A stretch of 64,000 nucleotides of DNA from Marinifilum_A sediminis (GTDB lineage: Bacteria > Bacteroidota > Bacteroidia > Bacteroidales > Marinifilaceae): positions 124,001 to 188,000 of the forward strand of contig CANMCX010000003.1 of the NCBI GenBank assembly GCA_947496465.1, written 5' to 3'. Numbering within the stretch: position 1 is the stretch's first letter; every line of letters starts with the position of its first letter. The notes beneath the pieces are model-generated. The model saw only the letters and a program-made list of their open reading frames with translations, was not told the origin of the DNA and did no database searches. Below are positions 27,675-36,465 of this stretch, in pieces. A program made the position numbers and the translations under genes.

Positions 27675-29246
27675 ATGAGATATTTTATTTGCATTGTTAT
27701 ATTGGTCTTACTTCTTTCTTGTGAAGAAAAAATCAAAGATAAACGTCCGAATATTCTGTTCATCATGTCAGATGATCATGCATATCAAGCTATTAGTGCA
27801 TACAGTTCAGATCTTACGAAGACTCCAAATATTGATCGTATTGCATCCGAAGGAATTCGATTTACAAATGCATGTGTAACCAATTCAATATGCGCTCCAT
27901 CGAGAGCTGTTATTCTGACAGGGAAACACAGTCATTTAAATGGAAAAATTGATAATCAGGTCCCATTTGACACGACACAGGTAACCTTTCCACAAATATT
28001 ACAAAATGCAGGTTACCAAACTGCTATGTTCGGGAAGTTACATTTTGGAAACAATCCTAAAGGATTCGATCAGTTCAGAATTCTTGACGATCAGGGTAGT
28101 TATTATGCTCCTGATTTTTTCACAGCTCATGAAGGGAAAATTAATGTTACAGGTTATACTACCGATTTAATAACTGATATGACTATTGATTGGCTTGAAA
28201 AAGATCGTGATGACACTAAGCCTTTTTTATTGATGTATTTGCATAAAGCACCCCATAGGGAATGGTTTCCAGCTCCAAGACACCAGGCTGAGTATACATC
28301 AAAGACATTTAAGGAACCTGAGACTTTATTTGATCAGTTTGATAATCGCGGAACTGCCGCTCGAACTGCAGAGATGAATCTAGTAAAGCATATGAATTAT
28401 GCTGGAGACTCTAAGATATATCCGGAAGTTATGGATGAATTGGGTATTCCTGAATACATGAAATGGGATAAATCTGCCTTCCTAAAAGAGTACAATCGAA
28501 TGACTGATGAGGAGAGAGAATCATGGGATAAACATTATGGTCCAATTAATGAGAGATTTAAGAAAGAGTATCCGAATATGGATGAAACTTCCTTAATGCA
28601 TTGGAGATACCAGCGATATATGCAAGATTACCTCGGATGTATTGCTGCTGTTGATGAAGGAGTGGGACGTGTATTGGATTATCTAGAGGAGAATAAATTG
28701 GATGAAAATACAATTGTTGTTTACACATCCGATCAAGGATTTTACTTGGGAGAACACGGATGGTTTGATAAGCGTTTTGCTTATAATGAATCCTTTAAAA
28801 CACCATTGCTAATAAAATGGCCAAATGTGATAAAATCTGGAATCACAAATACTCAAATGGTGCAGAATTTAGACTTTGCACAAACTTTTCTTGAGGCTGC
28901 AGGAATTACACCTCCAGAAGATATGCAAGGAGAAAGTTTGTTGCCATTATTTAAAGGTCAATCAGAAGGATTTAGAGATGCAGTTTATTATCATTACTAT
29001 GAATATCCATCAATTCATATGGTGAAACGTCATTATGCTATTGTTACTGAGGAATATAAATTAATACATTTCTATAATGATGTTGATGAATGGGAGCTAT
29101 ATGACAGGGAAAAAGATCCTAATGAAATTCATAATGTATTTGGTGATCCTGCTTATGAAGATGTTGTTAAAAACATGAAAAAGAGATTAATTGAGATTCA
29201 AAAATATTATAAAGATTTTGAAGGTTTGAAATATTCTGAACAATAA
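27675..29246 (+). CDS. Type I (S1 family) sulfatase lipoprotein
   Basis: A 523-residue formylglycine-dependent sulfatase. It has the activation motif CAPSR (Cys73 to Arg77, within TNSICAPSRAVILTGKHS), the N-terminal metal site MSDDHAYQ (Asp33, Asp34), the KAPHREW block and the C-terminal metal-binding segment VVYTSDQGFYLGEHGWFDKR. A lipobox (LLSC, Cys16) predicts membrane anchoring. Cys-type sulfatases need an anaerobic or aerobic maturase (anSME or FGE), which is not in this window. It is 17 bp downstream of the GH2 gene and ends the locus, before a strong bidirectional terminator. It implies that at least part of the natural substrate is sulfated, typical of marine glycans. Subfamily not assigned. 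Confidence 0.92.
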   Translation: MRYFICIVILVLLLSCEEKIKDKRPNILFIMSDDHAYQAISAYSSDLTKTPNIDRIASEGIRFTNACVTNSICAPSRAVILTGKHSHLNGKIDNQVPFDTTQVTFPQILQNAGYQTAMFGKLHFGNNPKGFDQFRILDDQGSYYAPDFFTAHEGKINVTGYTTDLITDMTIDWLEKDRDDTKPFLLMYLHKAPHREWFPAPRHQAEYTSKTFKEPETLFDQFDNRGTAARTAEMNLVKHMNYAGDSKIYPEVMDELGIPEYMKWDKSAFLKEYNRMTDEERESWDKHYGPINERFKKEYPNMDETSLMHWRYQRYMQDYLGCIAAVDEGVGRVLDYLEENKLDENTIVVYTSDQGFYLGEHGWFDKRFAYNESFKTPLLIKWPNVIKSGITNTQMVQNLDFAQTFLEAAGITPPEDMQGESLLPLFKGQSEGFRDAVYYHYYEYPSIHMVKRHYAIVTEEYKLIHFYNDVDEWELYDREKDPNEIHNVFGDPAYEDVVKNMKKRLIEIQKYYKDFEGLKYSEQ

Positions 29247-29272
29247 GTAATAGGAATTTGAAATAACATTAC

Positions 29273-29305
29273 AAAAGCCCTTAAGTTAACAACTTAAGGG
29301 CTTTT
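29273..29305. terminator. Bidirectional terminator, sulfatase/tmRNA
   Basis: A perfect 15-bp stem (29273-29287 with 29291-29305) around a 3-nt loop, A-run on one side and T-run on the other. It separates the convergent sulfatase and tmRNA genes. Confidence 0.9.
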
Positions 29306-29313
29306 ATGTTATG

Positions 29314-29712
29314 TGGAGCTGCAGGGAATCGAACCCTGGTCCAAACATGCGACCAATAGGCTTTCTACACGCTTAGTGATTTATTAATTTTCGACCAAGG
29401 TTAGGGAAATCACACCCGAAGTCTTAGCTTATCTTCTAAATTTCGCCGATAACCCGAAGTAAATTATCAACTAACCTCGAATTGATAGCATCCAATTACT
29501 TACCGGAACAAGGTGGAACCATAAGCTGGATGTCTCGTCTCCACTCCTAGAGTGATGATGAAGCTTTAATCTACTATGATTCGATTAAGCAGCAAGAGCG
29601 TAGTTATTTTCGCCAATTAAAAAGTGTGAGATCCGATATTTACGAGCTGGAATCACAACGCTCGACATGCTTACATATCAATTCTACATGCTGTCAAAAC
29701 CACGTCAGCCCC
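29314..29712 (-). ncRNA. ssrA: Transfer-messenger RNA (tmRNA)
   Basis: On the minus strand the gene starts GGGGCTGACGTGG and ends with a T-arm (GGGTTCGATTCCC) and the acceptor strand CAGCTCCA. The first seven bases pair with CAGCTCC, leaving A as the discriminator; the terminal CCA is not encoded. tmRNA rescues stalled ribosomes with SmpB, acting as tRNA-Ala and then as mRNA for a degradation tag. The tag frame (29614 down to 29585) reads GENNYALAA then TAA, which matches Bacteroidota tags. Length is about 399 nt. No permutation is seen. Confidence 0.95.
29585..29614 (-). other. tmRNA proteolysis-tag reading frame
   Basis: Nine codons plus TAA encoding GENNYALAA. The LAA end is the signal recognised by ClpXP-type proteases. 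It lies in the single-stranded mRNA-like part of ssrA. Confidence 0.93.
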
Positions 29713-29723
29713 TAGAATTCATG

Positions 29724-29731
29724 CAAAATTA
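29724..29731 (-). promoter_or_regulatory. Promoter -7 box of ssrA
   Basis: TAATTTTG on the minus strand fits the Bacteroidota TAnnTTTG element, 12 nt upstream of the mature tmRNA 5' end. No clear -33 element was identified. Confidence 0.55.
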
Positions 29732-29961
29732 GTAAAAAACTATTCATTGCGTAAGCTTTTGGCTAGGAATTCACTTTTTATTTATCATCCAGCTGCTACA
29801 TTCTTTACTATCAGTAAGTAGAAAATTGTTAAAATTTTAAATAAAATCCTTAAATCCGTTAAGAATTTATTAAATTAGAAGTACAAGCCCGAAACTATAG
29901 AAAATGAAGAGTATTAAAACTTTCATTTAAGCTTTATTACTCACACCTAAAAACGAGTTTA

Positions 29962-31194
29962 ATGAAAAATAGAATTAGAGTAGGCGTACTTCGTGAAACA
30001 AAGAATCCACCAGATAGAAGAGTGGCAATACCGCCACAAACGGGATTGAAAGTATTAGATAAATATCCAAATGTTAGCATTTTTATTCAGCCAAGTGATA
30101 TTAGATGTTATACCGATGCTGAGTATAGAGAACAAGGATACTTTTTAACTGAGGATTTACGAGAATGTGATATTCTAATTGGTGTAAAAGAAGTTAATAT
30201 TCCCACTTTAATTCCTAATAAAACCTATTTGTTTTTTTCTCATACAGCAAAGGAACAGCCTCATAATAGAGAATTATTACGGCAAGCAATCAAGAGAAAT
30301 ATTACACTAATCGATTATGAATATCTAACTGATAAGAGCAATAAACGATTGGTAGCTTTTGGTCATTGGGCTGGAGTAGTTGGAGCATATAAGGCTTTGC
30401 GTGCAAGAGGGATGAGAACAGATTTTTTTGATTTGCCACCTGCTCGATCGTGCAAAGATATGTACGAAATGTATGAGCATTTGAAAAATATTACACTAAA
30501 ACCGATTAAAATTTTGGTGACTGGTGGCGGTCGGGTGGCTAATGGTGCCATGCAAACTATTCGTACTTTAAATTTGAGAGAGGTAAGTGCGGTAGAGTTT
30601 TTAAATAATGATTATGCTGAACCTGTGGTTTGTCGAATTGATCCGGATCAGTACGTAGAAAGAATTGATGGTAGTGAATTTGATATGAATCATTTTTACC
30701 AGAATCCTGGTATGTATCGATCCACTTTTAAAAAATTTACCAGAGTTGCCGATTTATTCATTGCTTGTCATTATTGGGATCCAAAATCACCAAAATTTAT
30801 AACTCCTGATGATTATAAAGAGGATGATTTTAACATATCAGTAATTGCAGATGTGAGTTGTGATATCAATGGACCCATTCCTTCCACTCTAAGACCATCG
30901 ACAATTGCCTCCTCGTTTTACGGATACGATCGTTTTAACGAAGAAGAAACCATTCCTTTTGTTGATAAGAGAAATGTTACAGTTATGGCAGTAGATAATT
31001 TGCCTGGTGAATTGCCTCGTGATTCTTCAATAGATTTTGGAGAAGGGCTTTATGGGAATGTGTATAAGGCGTTGTTCGATGAGGATTCGGAAGGAATTCT
31101 GGAAAGAGCAACAATTACCAAAGCAGGAAAGTTGACGTCGAAGTTTTCTTATCTGCAAAGTTATTTGGAAGGAAAAGATGCAGTAACAGTATAG
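29962..31194 (+). CDS. NAD(P)-dependent dehydrogenase of the alanine dehydrogenase/PNT family, saccharopine-dehydrogenase-like
   Basis: A 410-residue cytoplasmic oxidoreductase. The N-terminus (IRVGVLRETKNPPDRRVAIP) and the HTAKEQPHNR block are typical of the alanine dehydrogenase/pyridine nucleotide transhydrogenase N-domain, shared with lysine-forming saccharopine dehydrogenases. A Rossmann-like segment (KILVTGGGRVANGAMQTI, about residues 180-197) would bind NAD(P). Bacteroidota homologues carry either name, and the true substrate is not clear from sequence. It stands alone, convergent with rpe across a perfect palindromic terminator. No lysine-pathway neighbours are present, so I do not give a gene symbol. 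Confidence 0.78.
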   Translation: MKNRIRVGVLRETKNPPDRRVAIPPQTGLKVLDKYPNVSIFIQPSDIRCYTDAEYREQGYFLTEDLRECDILIGVKEVNIPTLIPNKTYLFFSHTAKEQPHNRELLRQAIKRNITLIDYEYLTDKSNKRLVAFGHWAGVVGAYKALRARGMRTDFFDLPPARSCKDMYEMYEHLKNITLKPIKILVTGGGRVANGAMQTIRTLNLREVSAVEFLNNDYAEPVVCRIDPDQYVERIDGSEFDMNHFYQNPGMYRSTFKKFTRVADLFIACHYWDPKSPKFITPDDYKEDDFNISVIADVSCDINGPIPSTLRPSTIASSFYGYDRFNEEETIPFVDKRNVTVMAVDNLPGELPRDSSIDFGEGLYGNVYKALFDEDSEGILERATITKAGKLTSKFSYLQSYLEGKDAVTV

Positions 31195-31198
31195 ATAA

Positions 31199-31226
31199 AA
31201 AGACCAAATGAATTCATTTGGTCTTT
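31199..31226. terminator. Bidirectional terminator
   Basis: A perfect 28-bp palindrome (AAGACCAAATG arm, centre GAATTC) between convergent genes at 31194 and 31236. Confidence 0.8.
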
Positions 31227-31235
31227 CTGTTTGTC

Positions 31236-31886
31236 TTATAGTTTTTTCAAATCGGATATGGTTTCGCTTGGATTATTTGCTCCAAAAACAAAACTTCCGG
31301 CAACTAGAGCATCAGCGCCAGCCTCAACTAACTTTTTACCGGTTTCAGTATTTACGCCTCCATCAATTTCGATAATCGTATTAGCGTTTTGTTCGGCAAT
31401 CATAGTTTTGAGCTGTCCAACTTTTTTATAAGTGTTCTCAATAAAACTCTGTCCACCAAATCCTGGATTTACACTCATAAGCAGAACTAAATCAAGATCA
31501 GCAATAATATCTTCAAGAACAGAAACAGGTGTATGTGGATTTAATGAAACACCAGCTTTCATTCCATGTTGTTTAATATTCTGAATAGTTCTGTGAAGAT
31601 GAGTACAAGCTTCGTAATGAACAGTAAGGTAATCCGCTCCAGCTTTTTGAAATGCTTCTACATATCTGTCTGGATCTACGATCATTAAATGAATATCAAG
31701 AGGCTTGGTAGCAATCTTGTTTATCTGTTGCACAACTGGTAAACCGTAAGAAATGTTTGGAACAAAAACTCCATCCATAATGTCAAGGTGAAACCAGTCT
31801 GCTTGACTATTGTTAACCATCTCGATGTCAGCTTTTAGATTTGTAAAATCAGCTGCCAAAAGGGATGGTGAAATAATTGTTTGCAT
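31236..31886 (-). CDS. rpe: Ribulose-phosphate 3-epimerase
   Basis: A 216-residue TIM-barrel enzyme interconverting ribulose-5-phosphate and xylulose-5-phosphate in the pentose phosphate pathway. Family blocks are complete: SPSLLAADF at the N-terminus, HLDIMDGVFVPN with metal-binding His and Asp, LDIHLMI, MSVNPGFGGQSF, and EIDGGVN followed by ADALVAGSFVFG for phosphate binding. Length is normal. A TAnnTTTG promoter box lies 32 nt upstream of the start, so it is likely transcribed alone, downstream of and separate from rpoD. Confidence 0.96.
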   Translation of the reverse strand: MQTIISPSLLAADFTNLKADIEMVNNSQADWFHLDIMDGVFVPNISYGLPVVQQINKIATKPLDIHLMIVDPDRYVEAFQKAGADYLTVHYEACTHLHRTIQNIKQHGMKAGVSLNPHTPVSVLEDIIADLDLVLLMSVNPGFGGQSFIENTYKKVGQLKTMIAEQNANTIIEIDGGVNTETGKKLVEAGADALVAGSFVFGANNPSETISDLKKL

Positions 31887-31917
31887 CGATTGTTTAGTAT
31901 TAATTTTATATTTGGCG

Positions 31918-31925
31918 CAAAGATA
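31918..31925 (-). promoter_or_regulatory. Promoter -7 box of rpe
   Basis: TATCTTTG on the minus strand, an exact TAnnTTTG match, 32 nt upstream of the rpe ATG. Confidence 0.65.
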
Positions 31926-31930
31926 TAATT

Positions 31931-31980
31931 AAAAAAGGACAAGAGATGAAAATTAACATTTCAAAACTCTTATCCTTTTA
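31931..31980 (-). terminator. Terminator of rpoD
   Basis: Minus-strand hairpin with arms AAAAGGATAAGAG and CTCTTGTCCTTTTTT (one mismatch) and a roughly 22-nt loop, ending in T. It lies between the rpoD stop and the rpe promoter. Confidence 0.6.
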
Positions 31981-32002
31981 ATATCCTTAGTAGTTGTGTG
32001 AT

Positions 32003-32869
32003 TTATTCTCCTAAATAGGTTTTTAGAATTTTACTTCTAAAGGTTGTTTTCATTCTTTTAATCGCCTTTTCTTTTATTTGGCGTACTCTTTCTCTGGTAA
32101 GCCCAAATTCTTTTCCAATTTCTTCCAGTGAGTAAGGAGGTTTGCTGTTTAATCCAAAGTACAAGCGGATAATGGAAGCTTCTCTTTTTGATAAGGTAGA
32201 AAGTGATCTTTCAATTTCTTTTCTTAAGGAGTCCCTAATTAAAGCTTTATCCGGACTTATCTCATCGTTACTTAATAAGATGTCGTACAAAGTATTTTCT
32301 TCGTCCGGATTGATTGGAGCATCCATAGAAACGTGTCTTCCGGAAGCTTTAAGTGCTTCTTTTACGTCTTTAGGGCTCATTTCTAAAATATTGGCAATTT
32401 CTTCAGCTGAAGGTTCACGCTGATATTCTTGCTCTAATTGAGAGAATGTTTTGTTAATTTTATTTATGGATCCAATTTTATTTAAAGGCAAACGAACAAT
32501 TCTTGCCTGTTCGGCTAATGCCTGCAAAATAGATTGGCGAATCCACCAAACAGCATACGAGATGAACTTGAAACCACGAGTTTCATCAAATCGTTGGGCT
32601 GCTTTAATTAATCCTAAATTTCCTTCATTAATTAAATCCGGTAAACTAAGCCCTTGATTTTGGTATTGCTTAGAAACGGATACAACAAAACGTAGATTAC
32701 ATTTAATCAGTCGATCCAGAGCTTTTTTGTCTCCTTTTTTTATCAACCTGGCAAGTTTTACCTCCTCTTCCGCTGAAATTAGATCGACTTTTCCAATTTC
32801 ATGCAGATACTTGTCAAGCGACGGAGTCTCTCTGTTTGTTACTTGTTTTGTAATTTTTAATTGTCTCAT
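32003..32869 (-). CDS. rpoD: Primary RNA polymerase sigma factor, short Bacteroidota type
   Basis: A 288-residue sigma-70 family factor. I place the start at MRQLKITKQVTNRETPSLDKY, the conserved N-terminus of Bacteroidota primary sigma factors; the frame is open 21 codons further upstream. Regions present: 1.2 (PSLDKYLHEIGKV), 2 (NLRFVVSVSKQYQNQGL; GLIKAAQRFDETRGFKF; SYAVWWIRQSI), 3, and 4 with the -35-recognition helix (LTRERVRQIKEKAIKRM). Region 1.1 and the large non-conserved insert of E. coli sigma-70 are absent, normal in this phylum, whose promoters read TTTG/TAnnTTTG. It is divergent from rho. Confidence 0.95.
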   Translation of the reverse strand: MRQLKITKQVTNRETPSLDKYLHEIGKVDLISAEEEVKLARLIKKGDKKALDRLIKCNLRFVVSVSKQYQNQGLSLPDLINEGNLGLIKAAQRFDETRGFKFISYAVWWIRQSILQALAEQARIVRLPLNKIGSINKINKTFSQLEQEYQREPSAEEIANILEMSPKDVKEALKASGRHVSMDAPINPDEENTLYDILLSNDEISPDKALIRDSLRKEIERSLSTLSKREASIIRLYFGLNSKPPYSLEEIGKEFGLTRERVRQIKEKAIKRMKTTFRSKILKTYLGE

Positions 32870-33173
32870 AGTGGGATTAAATGGTATTAAATGTTCAAGC
32901 CTAGCTTGTTCATTAATATTTAAATATAGCAAAATGATTTAAAAAATGAAATTGCTTGGAGATGTCATTTGTTAAAATTCAGTTATATAAATGTGATTAA
33001 AATCAATACAGTGATAAAACTGCGATTATTTTTTGCTAATTATAAGTAAATGTGTAATATTGCATTTGAATTCCGATTGATTCTTCTCATTTAGAGGTCG
33101 AAAGATCAGGTTCTGTATTATTCTAATACAATTCTATCTAAAACATTACCCAAAAAATATTAATAAATTTTTT
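32870..33173. promoter_or_regulatory. Divergent intergenic region rpoD/rho
   Basis: 304 bp of very AT-rich DNA with no convincing gene, holding both divergent promoters. A near-consensus TGCATTTG lies at about 33060-33067 on the plus strand, about 110 nt before rho; no exact TAnnTTTG box was found. Confidence 0.4.
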
Positions 33174-34919
33174 ATGTACGATATTCTTGAATTAAACAAG
33201 AAGCTTGTGCCTGAATTGCGAGAAATCGCTAAAGAACTCAAAATTAAAAAAATTGAGTCGTTCAAAAAGCAAGATTTAATTTATAAGATCCTTGACCAAC
33301 AGGCAATTGTAGCTTCTGAAATGAAAACTTCTGAGAAAAAACCTACTCGTAAACGAGTTAAGAAGGCAGAAGGAGAGACAAAGGTTGAGGAAGATCAACC
33401 AAAATTGAAATTACGTAGAAGAAGAAAAACTGAGCAACCTGTTAAAGAGGTTGTGAAGGAAGCTGCTGCGCAAATTGAAAAAGTGGAAAAGGTTGAATCT
33501 CCTGTTAAGGAAAACAGAAGAGAACAGAAACCTGTTGAAGCGAAACAAAATTCTGAAAAGGAACAAGCTCCTGTTAAAAAAGAGGCACCTGTTAAAAAAG
33601 AAGTACCTGTGGCAAAGCAGGAAGAAAAGCCTGTTCAGGAAAAAGTTGAACGTCAGGAAAGACAAGAAAAACAAGAGCGTCCAGAGAGACAAGATCGTCA
33701 GGAAAGACCAGAAAGACCAGAAAGAGGAGATAGACAAGATAAATCCAATCAGAACAGAAAAAGATTCGATAAAAGAGAAAAGGAAAAGCTTTTCGAATTT
33801 GATGGAATCATAAACAGTTCTGGAGTTTTGGAGATCATGCCTGATGGATATGGTTTTCTTCGTTCGTCGGATTACAACTATTTGAATTCTCCAGATGATA
33901 TTTACGTTTCTCAATCGCAAATTAAATTGTTTGGATTGAAAACTGGTGATACAGTTAATGGAACAATCCGTCCTCCTAAGGAAGGTGAAAAATATTTCCC
34001 ATTAATTAAGGTTGCTAAAATTAATGGACGTTTGCCAGAGGTAATTCGCGATAGAGTTCCTTTTGATCATTTGACTCCTTTATTTCCTGATGAGAAATTT
34101 GAATTAACAGGAAAAGGAAGAAGTTCATTGTCGACCAGAGTTGTTGATATGTTCGCACCAATTGGTAAAGGGCAAAGAGGTTTGATTGTTGCACAGCCAA
34201 AAACTGGTAAAACAGTATTATTGAAAGAAGTTGCAAATGCAATTGCTGCCAATAATCCAGAAGCTTATATGATTATCCTTTTAATTGATGAGCGTCCTGA
34301 AGAGGTTACCGATATGGCTCGAAGTGTAAATGCTGAAGTTATTTCTTCAACATTTGATGAGCCTGCAGAACGTCACGTACGAGTAGCAAATATTGTTTTG
34401 GAAAAAGCAAAACGTATGGTAGAGTGTGGTCACGATGTTGTTATTCTTTTGGATTCAATTACTCGTTTAGCACGTGCTTACAATACTGTTTCTCCAGCAT
34501 CAGGGAAAGTATTGTCGGGTGGTGTTGATGCCAATGCATTGCACAAGCCTAAGCGTTTCTTTGGAGCTGCTCGTAATATTGAGCACGGAGGTTCGTTAAC
34601 AATTTTAGCTACTGCTTTAACTGAAACTGGTTCTAAGATGGATGAGGTAATCTTCGAAGAATTTAAGGGAACAGGTAATATGGAACTTCAGCTTGACCGT
34701 AAGTTGTCTAACAAACGTATTTACCCAGCTGTTGATATTACAGCCTCAAGTACTCGTCGTGAAGATCTTTTATTGGATGAAGCACAGTTGAACCGTATTT
34801 GGGTTCTTCGAAACTTCTTAACGGATATGAATTCGGTAGAAGCTATGCAGTTTATTAGCGATAGAATGCGTAAAACCCGTTCAAATGAAGAGTTCTTAAT
34901 TTCGATGAACGATAAGTAG
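33174..34919 (+). CDS. rho: Transcription termination factor Rho with long disordered insert
   Basis: A 581-residue hexameric RNA helicase. A short N-terminal Rho-N domain (1-45; ELREIAKELKIKKIESFKKQDLI) is followed by a charged low-complexity stretch (about 55-205) rich in Lys, Glu, Arg, Gln and Pro with repeated RQER/RPER motifs. The cold-shock-like RNA-binding domain follows (about 215-290; DGYGFLRSSDYNYL), then the RecA-like motor. Walker A is AQPKTGKT (about 340-347) and Walker B is VVILLDSITRLARAY (about 421-435). E. coli Rho has 419 residues; the excess is the insert. Such inserts are known in Bacteroidota, where the B. thetaiotaomicron one drives condensate formation. A strong terminator follows. 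Start and family are secure. Confidence 0.97.
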   Translation: MYDILELNKKLVPELREIAKELKIKKIESFKKQDLIYKILDQQAIVASEMKTSEKKPTRKRVKKAEGETKVEEDQPKLKLRRRRKTEQPVKEVVKEAAAQIEKVEKVESPVKENRREQKPVEAKQNSEKEQAPVKKEAPVKKEVPVAKQEEKPVQEKVERQERQEKQERPERQDRQERPERPERGDRQDKSNQNRKRFDKREKEKLFEFDGIINSSGVLEIMPDGYGFLRSSDYNYLNSPDDIYVSQSQIKLFGLKTGDTVNGTIRPPKEGEKYFPLIKVAKINGRLPEVIRDRVPFDHLTPLFPDEKFELTGKGRSSLSTRVVDMFAPIGKGQRGLIVAQPKTGKTVLLKEVANAIAANNPEAYMIILLIDERPEEVTDMARSVNAEVISSTFDEPAERHVRVANIVLEKAKRMVECGHDVVILLDSITRLARAYNTVSPASGKVLSGGVDANALHKPKRFFGAARNIEHGGSLTILATALTETGSKMDEVIFEEFKGTGNMELQLDRKLSNKRIYPAVDITASSTRREDLLLDEAQLNRIWVLRNFLTDMNSVEAMQFISDRMRKTRSNEEFLISMNDK

Positions 34920-34942
34920 GAAAGATATTTCCATAGAAATAT

Positions 34943-34979
34943 AAAGGCAGTAGGTTTTAAACCTACTGCCTTTTTTTTG
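34943..34979 (+). terminator. Terminator of rho
   Basis: Stem AAAGGCAGTAGGTTT / AAACCTACTGCCTTT followed by T8. Confidence 0.9.
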
Positions 34980-35189
34980 TCAGTTTACCCTGTATAATGG
35001 TGTTGTTGGATATTAAGGAGGAGTCAGAATTGAACAAATTAAAATATATTAAATATTATTTTAGCAATCTGAAAACGTACTCATCAATAGCTTGTTAATG
35101 TTTTTTTGTATCTTATTTTAAATAAGTATAAATTGCAAAAACTGAATCGTTTTGTAATCTCTAGATAGCAAAAGTAAGCTATAATTCTA

Positions 35190-35197
35190 TACATTTG
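35190..35197 (+). promoter_or_regulatory. Promoter -7 box of the AAA/DUF4143 gene
   Basis: TACATTTG, an exact TAnnTTTG match, 20 nt upstream of the ATG at 35218; it would give a very short leader. Confidence 0.5.
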
Positions 35198-35217
35198 CGA
35201 AGTAAATTCGATAAAAT

Positions 35218-36405
35218 ATGAACACCTTACTACAGACTCACAACAGTTTGTTGAAAAATAAAAAGAGTAACATTAGACGAGAGTTGGCTGATCAAATTGA
35301 TTGGTCCCAACGTTTGATTGCTATTAAAGGTGCCAGAGGTGTAGGTAAAACTACATTCCTGCTGGATTATATTCGTGAACACTGTGCTAACGATAAAACT
35401 TGTTTGTATATAAATATGAACAATCTCTTTTTTACTGAAAGAGGTTTGGTTTCATTTGTTGATGAGTTTTATAAAAAGGGTGGTAAGTTATTGCTACTTG
35501 ATCAAATTCATAAATATCCGGAATGGGCAGAGGATTTGAAAATTTGCTATGAGCAATATGAAGATCTTAAGATTATTTTTACAGGATCCTCAATTCTAAG
35601 AGTAAAAACCAACGAAATTTTAAAAAATTTCGTAAAGGTTTATTATTTGAATGGTTTATCGTTTAGAGAGTTTTTGAATTATGAAACTGGAAATAGATTT
35701 ACGAGTTACACTTTAGAGGAGATTCTTGAGAATCATGAAGAAATAGTTGAGGATGTATTAAAAAAAGTACGTCCATTGGCTTATTTTAATGATTATTTGC
35801 AATATGGGTATTATCCTTGTTATCAGGAAGAAAAGAGCTTTATTGATAACTTGTTGAAAATCGTCAATTTGATGTTGGAGTTTGATATTACCTACTTGAA
35901 TCAAATTGAATTGAAATATCTGCCAAAACTTAAGAAATTACTATATATAATATCCAGTAATGTGCCATTTCAACCTAATGTTAGTAAATTGGCAAATGAA
36001 GTTGAAACATCACGAGCTACAATCATGAATTATTTGCGCTATTTAAAGAATGCCAGATTAATTCGATTGTTAAATTCTAAAGAGAGTCAGAAAGATTCAT
36101 CGAAGAAACCTAATAAGGTGTATTTACACAATACTAATCTTCTATATGCAATTTCTCCTGATAATATGGATGAAGCTAATTTACGTGAAACCTTTTTTTA
36201 CAATCAGGTTGGACCGGGCAGAATGATTACGAGTACCGATATGGGACATTTCATGGTAAATGATAAATATAATTTTAACATTACTGGCAATTCGAATCCT
36301 ACTGAATCAAAATTAAGAACAGAAGATTATTTTGAGGCAGCCGATATGATCGAACGCGGTGAAGGAAACAAAATTCCTTTGTGGTTGTTCGGTTTTTTGT
36401 ATTAG
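35218..36405 (+). CDS. AAA-family ATPase with DUF4143 domain
   Basis: A 395-residue protein of the AAA_14/DUF4143 family common in Bacteroidota. The P-loop is GARGVGKTT (38-46). The Walker B strand reads KLLLLDQIHKYPEW, with Gln97 where the family often has the catalytic Glu. A sensor-1-like IFTGSSIL follows, then a winged-helix-like segment (about 255-285; NVSKLANEVETSRATIMNYL) and the family's conserved C-terminal end GNKIPLWLFGFLY. The cellular role of the family is not established. It lies between rho and nifJ on the plus strand, with 60 bp to nifJ, but its own promoter box suggests independent control. Confidence 0.85.
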   Translation: MNTLLQTHNSLLKNKKSNIRRELADQIDWSQRLIAIKGARGVGKTTFLLDYIREHCANDKTCLYINMNNLFFTERGLVSFVDEFYKKGGKLLLLDQIHKYPEWAEDLKICYEQYEDLKIIFTGSSILRVKTNEILKNFVKVYYLNGLSFREFLNYETGNRFTSYTLEEILENHEEIVEDVLKKVRPLAYFNDYLQYGYYPCYQEEKSFIDNLLKIVNLMLEFDITYLNQIELKYLPKLKKLLYIISSNVPFQPNVSKLANEVETSRATIMNYLRYLKNARLIRLLNSKESQKDSSKKPNKVYLHNTNLLYAISPDNMDEANLRETFFYNQVGPGRMITSTDMGHFMVNDKYNFNITGNSNPTESKLRTEDYFEAADMIERGEGNKIPLWLFGFLY

Positions 36406-36465
36406 AGAAATAAATAACAGAAATAAATTAAACTACCATTAATTAAAATTAATTGGAGGAGTAAA

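Noticed and set aside
32870..32932. Longer RpoD start at 32932.
   Set aside because: The conserved Bacteroidota sigma N-terminus is MRQLKITKQV at 32869; the 21 extra residues are not typical.
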